Of a stretch of DNA of 53,877 nt, positions 34,612 through 43,211 are shown in pieces. The notes beneath the pieces are model-generated. The model ran no database searches and had not been told where the DNA came from. It saw nothing but the letters and a program-made list of their open reading frames with translations. Made by a program: the position numbers and the translations under genes. Position 1 is the first letter of the stretch. Every line of letters starts with the position of its first letter. The stretch comes from Lentisphaerota bacterium (GTDB taxonomy: Bacteria > Verrucomicrobiota > Lentisphaeria > Victivallales > Victivallaceae), in the NCBI GenBank assembly GCA_015061625.1, contig SUWG01000016.1:1-53877 (forward strand), written 5' to 3'.

Positions 34612-35946
34612 ATGAGTAATTTTGAATTCGGTTACGCCCGGTGTGACATCACCCCGGCGATCGGTCTTCCGCTTTGCGGTTACTTCAATCCCCGGCCCAA
34701 CAAAGGTGCATTCGACCGCCTTTCAGTCAAGGCCGCCGTCTTCCGTACCGGTAATGAAGTTGCCGCCGTGGTCTCTTACGATCTGTGTCTGCTCGATGCC
34801 AAATTCCTCCGTGACCTCGATGCCAAATTGAGTGAAATGTCTTCTCCGCTGGCCAATAAGGTCCTCTATTGTGCCACTCACACCCATACCGGCCCGTATT
34901 CCGGCAAAATTTTTGATGACACTGCCGATCCGGCTTATATGGAATTTCTGGAAAAGCAATCCCTTACTGCCATTACTCAAGCCTTTGTATCTCTCGCTCC
35001 GGCCGAATTGTATACCGCTGAAACGGAGTGTACCACTCTGGCTTTCAACCGCCGTTACATCATGAAAAACGGCAAAACCGTCACCAATCCCGGCAAATTC
35101 AATCCTGATATCGTCCGTCCGGAAGGCGGCATCGATCCCAAAATCATTCTTCTGGAAGTCCGGCAGTTTGACCGTCCGGCACTGTTGATCGCCAACATTT
35201 CCAACCACACCGACACCATCGGCGGCGATATCGTTTCCGCGGACTGGCCCGGACGCATGGAAAAAGCCATCCAGCAGGAACTCGGCTTCGATCTGCCGGT
35301 GATGACCATCATCGCTCCGCAGGGCAATATCAACCACTTCAACGTCAATACTCCCGGCAATCAGACCGGTTTCGATGAAGCCTGCCGTATCGGCAAGGCT
35401 TATGCCGGAGTCATTCTTTCCTCGCTCTATCAGTTGAAAAAGCAGGAAAATACCGCCATCGTGACCAAAACCTGTGAATTTGAAGCCCCCTATCTGCAGT
35501 TGACCGATGAGGAATATGCGGAAGCCAAACAGATTTATGAAGAAAACAAAGATGCCGTTATGGAAGCCGGTCGGGACTTCACCAGTGAAGATATCGCCAA
35601 AGGCGTGCCGGCGGTGAAAAAACTTTTCGCTGAAATGGCGATCGGCTGCCGGGAAAATCCCATCACGGAAAAGCGCATCGAGCGTCAGTTGATGATCGCT
35701 TTCGGTGAGGAAGTTGCCCTGATCTCTCTGCCCTGCGAACCATTTATCGAACTGGGCGAAGCCATCCGGGAAAACTCCAAATATCCGTTGACCGTTCTGG
35801 CGGCTCTGGGCATGGGGGAAATCGGTTACGTCGGTATGCCGCAGCACTATGGCAACGGCGGTTATGAAACCAGTCCGGCCCGCACTCTGGCCGACCGTAC
35901 CGTAGGTCAGACCATCGTCAAATCGGCTCTGGAACTTTTGAAATAA
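34612..35946 (+). CDS. Neutral/alkaline ceramidase-like metallohydrolase
   Basis: A 444-residue protein resembling the N-terminal catalytic domain of neutral/alkaline ceramidases. Shared elements: GYARCDITPAIGLPLCGY at the start, HTHTGP (H90, H92) as zinc ligands, NHTD (H199) followed by SADWPG, and GNINHFN. No signal peptide is visible, and the C-terminal Ig-like domain of true ceramidases is missing, so it is a cytoplasmic family member with unproven substrate. In carbohydrate-degrading PVC bacteria such proteins are commonly annotated as hypothetical hydrolases. It has its own strong promoter and a TAAGGAG ribosome-binding site. Confidence 0.72.
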   Translation: MSNFEFGYARCDITPAIGLPLCGYFNPRPNKGAFDRLSVKAAVFRTGNEVAAVVSYDLCLLDAKFLRDLDAKLSEMSSPLANKVLYCATHTHTGPYSGKIFDDTADPAYMEFLEKQSLTAITQAFVSLAPAELYTAETECTTLAFNRRYIMKNGKTVTNPGKFNPDIVRPEGGIDPKIILLEVRQFDRPALLIANISNHTDTIGGDIVSADWPGRMEKAIQQELGFDLPVMTIIAPQGNINHFNVNTPGNQTGFDEACRIGKAYAGVILSSLYQLKKQENTAIVTKTCEFEAPYLQLTDEEYAEAKQIYEENKDAVMEAGRDFTSEDIAKGVPAVKKLFAEMAIGCRENPITEKRIERQLMIAFGEEVALISLPCEPFIELGEAIRENSKYPLTVLAALGMGEIGYVGMPQHYGNGGYETSPARTLADRTVGQTIVKSALELLK

Positions 35947-35970
35947 CAAGTAATATAAGGATAATCAAAA

Positions 35971-36786
35971 ATGTCTGAATCATGCAGCAGTTCATGCAGC
36001 GGTTCCTGCGGAAGCTGTTCTTCCTGCGGTGGATGCGGTGAGGATAAACTCGCAAAAAAAATGGCTCTGGTCTCCAGAAAGATCTTTGTGCTTTCCGGCA
36101 AGGGCGGGGTGGGGAAAAGTTCAGTAGCCGCCACCATCGCTTTGCAGTTGGCCGCCAGCGGCCGCAAAGTCGGTTTGCTCGATTGTGACTTTCACGGGCC
36201 GAGTCTGCCGACCATTCTCGGTGTGACCCACAAAAAACTGGATTATTCTGAAACTGACGGTATCATTCCGTTGCCGCTGGGCAATTTGAAGTTTCTTTCT
36301 GTCGGTCTGTTGATCGACGATCCCGATCAGGCGATCGTCTGGCGCGGACCGGCCAAAATGGGCGTGATCAAACAGCTTCTGGAAGATACCTGCTGGGGCG
36401 AACTTGACGATCTGGTGCTGGATTTCCCGCCGGGAACCGGTGATGAGATCCTCTCGGCCTGTCAGTTGATCCCCGGTGAGAAAAACGCCATCGTGGTCAC
36501 CACTCCGCAGGAAGTTTCGCTTGCCGACTGCCGCAAATGTCTGGATTTCTGCAACAAACTGGAACTCAAAGTGGCCGGTATCGTGGAAAATATGAGTTAC
36601 TTTGTCTGCCCGGATTGCGGCAAGGCCCATCAACTCTTTTCCGCTGACGGCGGCAAATCTCTGGCGACCAGTTACAATCTGCCGTTGATCGCCCAACTGC
36701 CTTTGAATCCGGAATTCATGGCGGCCTGTGACTCCGGCACTCTGGCGGAAAAACTTGATCAATTCCCCTCATTGCTCAAGTTCTGA
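35971..36786 (+). CDS. Mrp/NBP35-family P-loop ATPase, Fe-S cluster carrier
   Basis: A 271-residue ATPase of the Mrp/ApbC/NBP35 family. The deviant Walker A is GKGGVGKSS (43-51) and DCDFHGPS follows. The CxxC (CPDC, about residues 213-216) bridges an Fe-S cluster at the dimer interface. The N-terminal 22 residues contain six Cys in a Ser/Gly-rich stretch, recalling the extra N-terminal cluster of NBP35. It lacks the DUF59 domain of E. coli Mrp. Family members deliver Fe-S clusters to apo-proteins. A good terminator follows. Confidence 0.88.
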   Translation: MSESCSSSCSGSCGSCSSCGGCGEDKLAKKMALVSRKIFVLSGKGGVGKSSVAATIALQLAASGRKVGLLDCDFHGPSLPTILGVTHKKLDYSETDGIIPLPLGNLKFLSVGLLIDDPDQAIVWRGPAKMGVIKQLLEDTCWGELDDLVLDFPPGTGDEILSACQLIPGEKNAIVVTTPQEVSLADCRKCLDFCNKLELKVAGIVENMSYFVCPDCGKAHQLFSADGGKSLATSYNLPLIAQLPLNPEFMAACDSGTLAEKLDQFPSLLKF

Positions 36787-36807
36787 CGCAGATTCCGCTG
36801 ATATTTT

Positions 36808-36852
36808 CCGGGAGTATTTCTGTATTATGCAGCAATGCTCCCGGATTTTTTT
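36808..36852 (+). terminator. Intrinsic terminator of the Mrp-family gene
   Basis: CCGGGAGTATT pairs with AATGCTCCCGG (11 bp with one G-T) across a 15-nt loop, followed by ATTTTTTTA. Confidence 0.85.
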
Positions 36853-36854
36853 AT

Positions 36855-37097
36855 AAAATTAAGACACAGGTACTTGCAGATGCACAAGTCGAAGCGGTCT
36901 GGGCCAATGGCCGGTGTGCCGCTTACCGCCGTCAGGTCGGCAAGGGTAAAGTTATATATTTTGCGGTCAATCCTTTTGCCAACGGGGAAGCGGCACTTCA
37001 GGCGGGAAACTGGGTGGAGTATTTCTATAACTTTTTCCGGGAAAACGGCGTGCGCCGGGGGATGATGATCTGGGACTTTGTGTTGCCGGAAAATTGA
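36855..37097 (+). pseudogene. 3' remnant of a glycosidase gene (beta-galactosidase-like domain)
   Basis: An open stretch of 80 codons with no start or ribosome-binding site ends at TGA 37095-37097. It encodes QVLADAQVEAVWANG, then RRQVGKGKVIYFAVNPF, then WVEYFYNFF. This matches the style of the glutamine-amidotransferase-like (trimerisation) domain of GH42-type glycosidases (DGxPAxxRRxxGKGxVxY) and resembles the corresponding part of the GH42 at 50319. The 5' end is lost at or before the Mrp terminator. It converges with dinB 3 bp away. Confidence 0.65.
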
Positions 37098-37100
37098 AAC

Positions 37101-38174
37101 TCATTTATTCAGCGGCAAAAGCAGTTGGATTGCGGATAATTCTCCGGCGGGGGCCAACTGGGTGATCCCCGTGCCTGCCAGCCGGATCGACCGGTCGCCG
37201 ATAGCGGCTTTGTTGAGCAATTCCACGGCATATCTGCCGATCACCACTGCATCATTAGTGGGCGTATCAAGCGTTGCCGACCGGGTGACGGTCTGGAAGT
37301 CTGAAAATTTCAATTTGATCGTAACCGCATGACCGACAAAGCCTTTATTGATTGCCCGCCGGGAAACTTTGCTCGCCAGATTACGCAATAATATGCGTAA
37401 TTCCCGCATATTATTGCAATCGTAGGGCAAGGTTATCTCTTTGCTGATGGATTTGGGGTCGCCCTCCAACTCCACGGCTCTTTCATCCACTCCCCGGACG
37501 ATACCGTAATAAAATGCTCCCGCCTTGCCGAACATACTTTTCAATATCGAGGGTGAAAGTTTTTTCAGATCTCTGCCGCAGCGCACATTGATCGTATGCA
37601 GTTTTTTCATTCCGATTTTGCCGATACCGTGGAATTTTTCGATCGGCAACTCATCGAGAAATGCCGGAGCCTCGGCGGGGGTGATCAAGGTCAACCCCGC
37701 CGGTTTCCGGTAATCCGAAGCGGTTTTCGCCAGAAATTTATTGAACGACACCCCCGCCGAGGCGGTCAATCCGGTGCGTTCCAGAATATTTTTTTGCAGA
37801 TTTTCCGCCAGGATTTTTGCCTCTTCGAGGGTTGCGCAAACATGGGAAACATCCAGATACGCTTCATCGATGGACATCGGTTCGATCTGCGGGGTGATTT
37901 TGAGAAATTCCTGCCTTATGAGGTGGGATACCCGCTGGTAACGGCGGTGGTCGGGGTTGATGAATACCGCCTGCGGGCAGAGGCGCAACGCGGTGGAACT
38001 GGGCATCGCTGAATGAACTCCGTACTTCCTTGCCTCGTAGGAACAGGTCGAAACCACTCCCCGCCGTTGCGGTGCGCCGCCGACGATCACCGGTTTGCCC
38101 TGCAATTCCGGGCGGTCACGCTGTTCGACGGAAGCAAAAAATGCATCCATGTCGATATGAATTATTTTCCGCAT
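37101..38174 (-). CDS. dinB: DNA polymerase IV (Y-family)
   Basis: A 357-residue translesion polymerase. The catalytic acidic residues lie in HIDMDAFFASVE (Asp8-type) and SIDEAYLD (Asp-Glu pair near 103). The thumb has helix-hairpin-helix elements (HGIGKIGMKKL), and the little-finger domain occupies about 240-340. It lacks a clear C-terminal clamp-binding motif, although the end (LLPLNK) may serve. It overlaps cca by 13 bp and is downstream of it on the minus strand, so the two are probably cotranscribed. Confidence 0.94.
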   Translation of the reverse strand: MRKIIHIDMDAFFASVEQRDRPELQGKPVIVGGAPQRRGVVSTCSYEARKYGVHSAMPSSTALRLCPQAVFINPDHRRYQRVSHLIRQEFLKITPQIEPMSIDEAYLDVSHVCATLEEAKILAENLQKNILERTGLTASAGVSFNKFLAKTASDYRKPAGLTLITPAEAPAFLDELPIEKFHGIGKIGMKKLHTINVRCGRDLKKLSPSILKSMFGKAGAFYYGIVRGVDERAVELEGDPKSISKEITLPYDCNNMRELRILLRNLASKVSRRAINKGFVGHAVTIKLKFSDFQTVTRSATLDTPTNDAVVIGRYAVELLNKAAIGDRSIRLAGTGITQLAPAGELSAIQLLLPLNK

Positions 38175-39520
38175 AACAACTTATCCAGATAGTTCAATGC
38201 TCCGGGCAGATCGGCGAATTCCCCGGATAGTTGCGCCTCAAAACAGGCATCGAGCAACGGTTTGAAATCTTTTCCCGGCTTCATGCCGTATTGCAGCAGA
38301 TGGCGGCCGAGGATCAGCGGTTTCGGGGCGGCATCGGCGATCGCCAGCGCGTGACAGCGTTGGGAAAACAATTCGATATTATGCAGTTGCCGGGCCAGAT
38401 TTTCTTTGCTTCCGTCGATCCCCATGACATCGGCACGGGCGATTTTGGCCAGCAATCCGGTATTGCCGGTTTGCAGAGCCAGTTTGCGGAAAGCCTTGTC
38501 GGAAGCATCGTTTTCCACCAGTTGCCACGGATGCATATGATGGGCGATCAACGGCAAAACCTTTTCCGGCAGATCTTTTCTGCGCCAGATGGAAGATATG
38601 AATTTTTCTGCCGGTTCCAGAAAGGTGTCATGGCCGCAACTGGTTATTCTGCCATCGCTTTGGATCACCGTGCAAGCCGGTTTGCCGAAGTCGTGACAGA
38701 GGGCGGCAAGCATCAGGATCAGGTCATCCGGCGAACCGTCACGCATGGCGGCGGCGGCGTCAGTGACTTTAAGGGTGTGGTTCCACACCGAGCCTTCCGG
38801 GTGCCACCGGGGATCCTGCGGGCAGGCGGTCAATGCTTCCAGAGCCGGATAATATCTTATCCAGCGGCAATCGCGCAAAAAATTCAATCCGGCGGAAATA
38901 TTGATGCCTTTGAGCAATAATTTTTCCCATTCGGCGGATAATCTTTCGATGGGCAGCTCATCCTGGGAGAGTGTCGAACACAACTGCACCGTTTCGTTAT
39001 CGGCGGTCAGGTCAAACCGGGCGATGAATTGCATCCCCCGCAGTACCCGCAACGGGTCTTCGGTAAAGGCGGGGGAAACGTGGCGCAGGACCCGGTTTTG
39101 CAAATCTTTCTGCCCATGCCACGGGTCGATGATCTCTCCGGTAATCGCATCCTGCATGATGGCGTTGATGGTGAAATCCCGGCGGCTGGCGGCATCGGCA
39201 AAATCCATTTCCGGGGAGACTTCCACGATGAATCCCCGGTGACCGGCACCGCTTTTGTTTTCTTTGCGCGGCAGGGCGATATCGATGTCAAAGTGCTTGA
39301 CTTTCAGCACGCCGAAACTCATGCCGACGGCATCGACTTCGCAAATATTTTTCAGGGTGTCAAGCAAACTTCTGCTATCCATGCGGTAGACTTCCAGATC
39401 GAAATCTTTGACCGGGATATTCAGGATACTGTCGCGTACACAGCCGCCTGCCAGCATGGTTCTGCCGCCGGCACGGGCGATGGCGTGAGCGATTTCTTTT
39501 ACTTTTTCAACAGTGGTCAT
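38162..39520 (-). CDS. cca: CCA tRNA nucleotidyltransferase with HD domain
   Basis: A 452-residue class II nucleotidyltransferase. The head domain has GGCVRD, the metal-binding DFD (within VKDFDLEVY), the template RRDFTINAI motif and EDPLRVLRGMQF. An HD domain follows in the C-terminal half (LCHDFGKPA), which in related enzymes gives phosphatase or phosphodiesterase activity. It adds or repairs the 3' CCA of tRNAs; since the three tRNAs in this window encode CCA, repair is the more likely need. Poly(A) polymerase cannot be excluded. Confidence 0.88.
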   Translation of the reverse strand: MTTVEKVKEIAHAIARAGGRTMLAGGCVRDSILNIPVKDFDLEVYRMDSRSLLDTLKNICEVDAVGMSFGVLKVKHFDIDIALPRKENKSGAGHRGFIVEVSPEMDFADAASRRDFTINAIMQDAITGEIIDPWHGQKDLQNRVLRHVSPAFTEDPLRVLRGMQFIARFDLTADNETVQLCSTLSQDELPIERLSAEWEKLLLKGINISAGLNFLRDCRWIRYYPALEALTACPQDPRWHPEGSVWNHTLKVTDAAAAMRDGSPDDLILMLAALCHDFGKPACTVIQSDGRITSCGHDTFLEPAEKFISSIWRRKDLPEKVLPLIAHHMHPWQLVENDASDKAFRKLALQTGNTGLLAKIARADVMGIDGSKENLARQLHNIELFSQRCHALAIADAAPKPLILGRHLLQYGMKPGKDFKPLLDACFEAQLSGEFADLPGALNYLDKLLCGK

Positions 39521-39615
39521 GTTTTCCTCGTGTTATTCACGGTTAATATAATTGTGCGGGGTGGATTAGTCAATGACCCGGCAAAAAATTTTAAGGAGTT
39601 TTCAGCAGAAAACAT

Positions 39616-39644
39616 TTGAAATGTATAGAATAAAGTGGTATTGT
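39616..39644 (+). promoter_or_regulatory. Likely promoter of the four-paralogue operon
   Basis: TTGAAA (39616-39621), 17-bp spacer, TATTGT (39639-39644), about 40 bp before ATG 39682; a GAGAGGAAG ribosome-binding site follows. Confidence 0.55.
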
Positions 39645-39681
39645 ATAACGTTCTATCTGACAGAGAGGAAGTTTTTATCAA

Positions 39682-40479
39682 ATGAAGCGTTTCATATATC
39701 CGATCATCTTGTCGGCATTTGTGCTTGGAAGCAGTTTCGCCGCTGAACCGGGGGCATCCGGAGTGCCGCCGGCCGCACCGGATTCTGCCGCCGCTGAACG
39801 AGCCGCCGCCGAACGAGCCGCCGCCGAACGGGCCGCCGCTGAACGGGCCGCCGCTGAACGTGCCGCCGCTGAACGTGCCGCCGCTGAACGTGCCGCCGCC
39901 GAAAGAGCCGCCGCTGAAAGGGCCGCCGCTGAAAGGTTGGCGGCGGAAAAAGCCGCCGCCGAAAGGGCGGTAACTGCCGCAGTTGCCGGTCACCGCCGGG
40001 CGTTACTGGGGTTTGACTTGAATGAATTACTCACCTTCTGCGCCCCGTCTTACCGGGAAAATGATGGCAATGGCGTAAGCCGCACCTATGCCGATCTGGT
40101 CAAACTGGCCGGATATTTCCATTTGATGCGCACTTCAGATGATTTGGAAGTCGTCATGGAAAATGCTCTGTTGCTTCAGGAAAAAGCGATGAGCGATTAT
40201 CAGCGGCAGCAGGTGCGGTTGTTGAAAGGCACTGACCGGGGACGGGAAATATTGACCATGCTCCGCACCAATTATGAGCGTATTGCCGCACAGGGCAGGG
40301 AATTGGCCGCCAATATCCGGGTTTCCGCCGTGCGGGTCAATGGCAATCGGGCGGAAGCAACGCTTTATCTGACCGACCCGATCTCCCGCAACACCTACCG
40401 CACCGACTATCAACTGGTCAAAAGCGGCAATAAATGGCTGGTCGTCAAGGCGGAAGCCAAAGGAGTGGTGAAACCATGA
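39682..40479 (+). CDS. Secreted NTF2-like paralogue 1 with AAAER-repeat helix
   Basis: A 265-residue protein. A signal peptide (1-20, cut near FAA-EP) is followed by twelve tandem pentapeptides of AAAER type (about 36-95), predicted to form one long rigid charged helix, and a C-terminal domain of about 165 residues. That domain has the pattern of SnoaL/DUF4440-like NTF2 folds: LLGFDLNELLTFCAPSYREN, the shared SDDLEVVMENA, and a final NKWLVVKAEAK strand. It has paralogues in the three genes behind it, to which it is coupled through an ATGA overlap. The binding partner or substrate is unknown. Confidence 0.75.
   Translation: MKRFIYPIILSAFVLGSSFAAEPGASGVPPAAPDSAAAERAAAERAAAERAAAERAAAERAAAERAAAERAAAERAAAERAAAERLAAEKAAAERAVTAAVAGHRRALLGFDLNELLTFCAPSYRENDGNGVSRTYADLVKLAGYFHLMRTSDDLEVVMENALLLQEKAMSDYQRQQVRLLKGTDRGREILTMLRTNYERIAAQGRELAANIRVSAVRVNGNRAEATLYLTDPISRNTYRTDYQLVKSGNKWLVVKAEAKGVVKP
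39787..39966 (+). repeat. Twelve tandem 15-bp units encoding AAAER
   Basis: Units of the form GCCGCCGCTGAACGN encode Ala-Ala-Ala-Glu-Arg. Ten are AAAER, one is LAAEK, and the last is AAAER. Near-identical adjacent units point to expansion by slippage or unequal crossing over. Confidence 0.9.
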
Positions 40480-41063
40480 AAAAGTTGATGATCTTTCTTG
40501 CGGTGCTGACTGCCGCATTCACGCTCCGGGCCGCAGATAATGACGAGATTATTCAAACGATCACCGAATTCCGCTTGTCGGTATTGGCATTTGATTTTGA
40601 AAAGGCCATAACTTACTGTACTGCGGATTATGTGGAGTTTTCTCCGGATGGCAAACACAGGACCATTGCCGATCTCCGGCAGATGATGCAAGCCTACCGT
40701 ACCATGGAAAGCAGTAACGATCTGGAAGTCGTGCTGGAGTGTGCCTTGAAATTGCAAGGCACGGTCATGACCGATGCCCAGCGTCAGCAGATCCGTGCTG
40801 TCAAAGGTACTTCCCGCGAAGCACAGGCTCTGGCGGCGATCAAACAGCAGTTGTCGGCATTGCGCACGCAGATGGTCAATATGAGAAGCGTGTTGATCAA
40901 TATGTTGAAGATCCGCGATGTCCGGATCAATGGCAGTGAAGCGACTGCCACCCAGGAATTTATTGAACCGGGAACCGGGAAAAAATATATAACTTACTAC
41001 AAATTGCGCAAAGTGAATGGCCGCTGGCTGATTTGCGAATTGCGGCAGGAGACTCCGGCATGA
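40476..41063 (+). CDS. Secreted NTF2-like paralogue 2
   Basis: I place the start at ATG 40476, overlapping the previous stop (ATGA), giving 195 residues with a clean signal peptide (MKKLMIFLAVL...LRA-AD). The mature domain shares with paralogue 1 the SNDLEVVLECALKLQG stretch, the LRTQ/MRS helix, the VRINGSEATAT strand and a closing KVNGRWLICELRQE. No catalytic residues are evident. It lacks the AAAER helix of paralogue 1, so the helix was gained or lost once within the family. Confidence 0.75.
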   Translation: MKKLMIFLAVLTAAFTLRAADNDEIIQTITEFRLSVLAFDFEKAITYCTADYVEFSPDGKHRTIADLRQMMQAYRTMESSNDLEVVLECALKLQGTVMTDAQRQQIRAVKGTSREAQALAAIKQQLSALRTQMVNMRSVLINMLKIRDVRINGSEATATQEFIEPGTGKKYITYYKLRKVNGRWLICELRQETPA

Positions 41064-41644
41064 AAAAGTTTCTGGTTTGTTTTCTGATTTTTTGCGGAGT
41101 GCTGATGCTGGCCGCCAACGATGAAACGGTCGTTGCAGAGGCGGTGAAAGATTTCAGAGTGGCGCAGTTGACCTTTGACTTCAATAAACTTCTGCAGTTG
41201 TGTTCTCCGGAGTATGTGCAGGTTAATGTCGATGGTTCCCAAAGAAGTTACGCCGATTTACAGCGCATGGCACAGGCGATGGCCAATATTGAGGGTAGTG
41301 ACGATCTGGAAGTGATCGTTGAAAATTACTGGGCGATCAGCGGCCGCACTCTGAATGATGAACAGCGGGAACTTATCCGGCAGGCAAAAGATACTGAATT
41401 CGGCAGAAATCTGGCCGCTGAATATAAAGGCGCGATCATTGCGGTCAAAGCCTCTTATGCCCGGGCGGCCTACGGCCGGGATAACTGGAGCGTGACGGTG
41501 ACACTCAACGGCGATGAAGCCGAAGCCGTTTTGAGTGTGCCGGCGACTTCCGGCGGTTCAGTTTACCGGACAAAATACAAGATGAAAAAAGTTGACGGCA
41601 AATGGCTGGTCGTCAGAAATGAACATTTGGGAGCGGGGCGATGA
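41060..41644 (+). CDS. Secreted NTF2-like paralogue 3
   Basis: ATG 41060 overlaps the previous stop by 4 bp and gives 194 residues with a signal peptide (1-19, cut near LAAND). Shared elements are LTFDFNKLLQLCSPEYVQ, SDDLEVIVENY, VTLNGDEAEAVLSV and KKVDGKWLVVRNE. It is about as far from paralogues 1 and 2 as they are from each other, so the duplications are old. A role in the periplasm or at the cell surface is inferred from the signal peptide only. Confidence 0.75.
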   Translation: MKKFLVCFLIFCGVLMLAANDETVVAEAVKDFRVAQLTFDFNKLLQLCSPEYVQVNVDGSQRSYADLQRMAQAMANIEGSDDLEVIVENYWAISGRTLNDEQRELIRQAKDTEFGRNLAAEYKGAIIAVKASYARAAYGRDNWSVTVTLNGDEAEAVLSVPATSGGSVYRTKYKMKKVDGKWLVVRNEHLGAGR

Positions 41645-42288
41645 TAAAAAAATTGTGGATGTCACTTGCGGTGTGCTGTGCCGCATTGTTCCTTTGTGCC
41701 GGAGAAAACACTCCGGCGGAGTCTGCTGATGAAACGGCGGTAAAAGAGGTGGTGTTGCAGATTCACCGCTGTCTGCGGGAATTTGATATCGCCGGAGCAA
41801 TGGCATTCATTCAGATTCCGGATTATGAGTATACTGATGCCGACGGCAGCAAAACCGGAGCAGAAGAGTTGCAGGAGGATATGGCGCAACTGGCGGATAT
41901 GGGCAGGGTTTTGAGCATCACTGCCAGAAGCGAAGCGACACTTCTGGAACTGGTCGCCGCCGTATTTGCCATGAATTCCGATGAGTTGGATAGCGAAACC
42001 AGAGCGTTGATTTCGGAAGTGGCGGATACCGATGGCGGCAGAAAACTGGCCGATGAATCCCGCCGCACCTTGAGCGATATGCTTACCGAATATCAGAATC
42101 AAATGGATGAAAAAATCCGCAGTTACCGGGTCGTTTCGGTGGCGGTAGATGGCAATAAGGCACAGTTGGTCTACACGATCCGACAGAGCGATGAGACGAT
42201 CGAGCGGATCACTGCCGAATTGGTCAAAGGCAGTGACGGCAGGTGGAAGATCGTGAAACAGCGTGCCGCCGGTGTGGATGCCGAATAA
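41641..42288 (+). CDS. Secreted NTF2-like paralogue 4 (most divergent)
   Basis: A 215-residue protein whose ATG overlaps the previous stop. The signal peptide ends near LFLCAGE; the Cys could be lipidated (LFLC-AG), making it the only possible lipoprotein of the set. The body keeps the family outline (CLREFDIAGAMAFIQ, then VAVDGNKAQLVYTI, then KGSDGRWKIVKQRA) but has lost the clear SDDLEV motif. It ends the operon, convergent with an AraC gene 15 bp away. Confidence 0.7.
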   Translation: MIKKLWMSLAVCCAALFLCAGENTPAESADETAVKEVVLQIHRCLREFDIAGAMAFIQIPDYEYTDADGSKTGAEELQEDMAQLADMGRVLSITARSEATLLELVAAVFAMNSDELDSETRALISEVADTDGGRKLADESRRTLSDMLTEYQNQMDEKIRSYRVVSVAVDGNKAQLVYTIRQSDETIERITAELVKGSDGRWKIVKQRAAGVDAE

Positions 42289-42302
42289 GTTGGGTAACAG
42301 CT

Positions 42303-43088
42303 TTACCTTAAAGCGTTGCGGCGGCACTCGCCCGGAGTGATCGAGGAGTGTTTGCGGAAAAAGCGGGAAAAATCCGACGGGGATTCAAAGCCGCATTTTT
42401 CCGCAATTTCTTTGATGGATAGATTGGTGGAGCAGAGCAGATTCCGGGCTTTTTTCATCCGGCATAAATTTACGAAACGGTGGGGCGGCATCCCGGTTGC
42501 GGCGGTGAAAATGCGGTTCCAGTGGCGCGAGGTGATCCCGGCGGCTTTGGCATAAAAGGCAAAATCCCATTTTTTTTCCGGTTCTTTATTGATGGCGAAA
42601 AGCAGTTCATCCAGATGACAGGAGCGGGCGGCGGGATTTTTTTCGGCTTGCAGATTTTCTTCGAGCAAGGCGGCGAATTCCTCTATGCAAAGAATGATGC
42701 GGGGGCGGTGCAGAATTTCCCCGGCGGCAAAAAGTTGCTGCAACTCGTTGAGTTTATCCAGAAAAGGGGCATGGTCGCGGACGAATATCAGACGGCTTCG
42801 GGCGGTGGCATCAAAGGCGGCAAAGAGTCGGTCGGCCCGTTTGCCGGTACATTCAAGGTAAAAGTTGTCCCGGTATTTTCCGGCGGGGGATCGCCAGCCG
42901 GAATAGGTGTGGATGTGTTTGGGCGTGAGGTAGATCAATGGCCGGGATTCTGGCTGACCATTGAGCAGCAGAGTGCCGCGGATAAGTCCGATATAGTGAC
43001 AGCGGGTGAATATGGTGGCAGGTTCCGCATTGCCGTACATCCGGACATTGATGACATTGAGCAACTGAAAATCGTCGAAGTAACCCAT
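42303..43088 (-). CDS. AraC-family transcriptional regulator
   Basis: With the start at ATG 43088 (AAGGAG 8 bp upstream) the protein has 261 residues. The N-terminal part (about 1-150) is a divergent sensor with no clear cupin metal ligands. The C-terminal 100 residues hold the two helix-turn-helix motifs (AGITSRHWNRIF and SIKEIAEKCGFESPSDFSRFFRKHS, which I quote in part). It is divergent from the deacetylase-like gene, which is its probable target. A sugar or glycan fragment is the usual kind of effector. Confidence 0.88.
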   Translation of the reverse strand: MGYFDDFQLLNVINVRMYGNAEPATIFTRCHYIGLIRGTLLLNGQPESRPLIYLTPKHIHTYSGWRSPAGKYRDNFYLECTGKRADRLFAAFDATARSRLIFVRDHAPFLDKLNELQQLFAAGEILHRPRIILCIEEFAALLEENLQAEKNPAARSCHLDELLFAINKEPEKKWDFAFYAKAAGITSRHWNRIFTAATGMPPHRFVNLCRMKKARNLLCSTNLSIKEIAEKCGFESPSDFSRFFRKHSSITPGECRRNALR

Positions 43089-43159
43089 AAATTTTCTCCT
43101 TGATGTCCAAAAGTGCCGCAAGATGTCCTTTTTTGCATATTTATTTTTGAATCAAGCGG

Positions 43160-43168
43160 TGATATAAT
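43160..43168 (+). promoter_or_regulatory. Extended -10 promoter of the deacetylase-like gene
   Basis: TGATATAAT (extended -10, TATAAT at 43163-43168) lies 44 bp before ATG 43212 with no good -35 box, as expected for a promoter activated by an AraC-type protein. Confidence 0.5.
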
Positions 43169-43211
43169 ATAGCATATACGGTAAAAAATCCAATAACAAA
43201 GGAGAAAAATC

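Noticed and set aside
34723-35949. 408-codon minus-strand frame
   Set aside because: It mirrors the ceramidase-like gene, whose promoter, ribosome-binding site and zinc motifs are on the plus strand.
42293-42307. Small hairpin GGTAA...TTACC between paralogue 4 and AraC as a terminator
   Set aside because: Only 5 bp, no T-run and it enters the AraC coding end.
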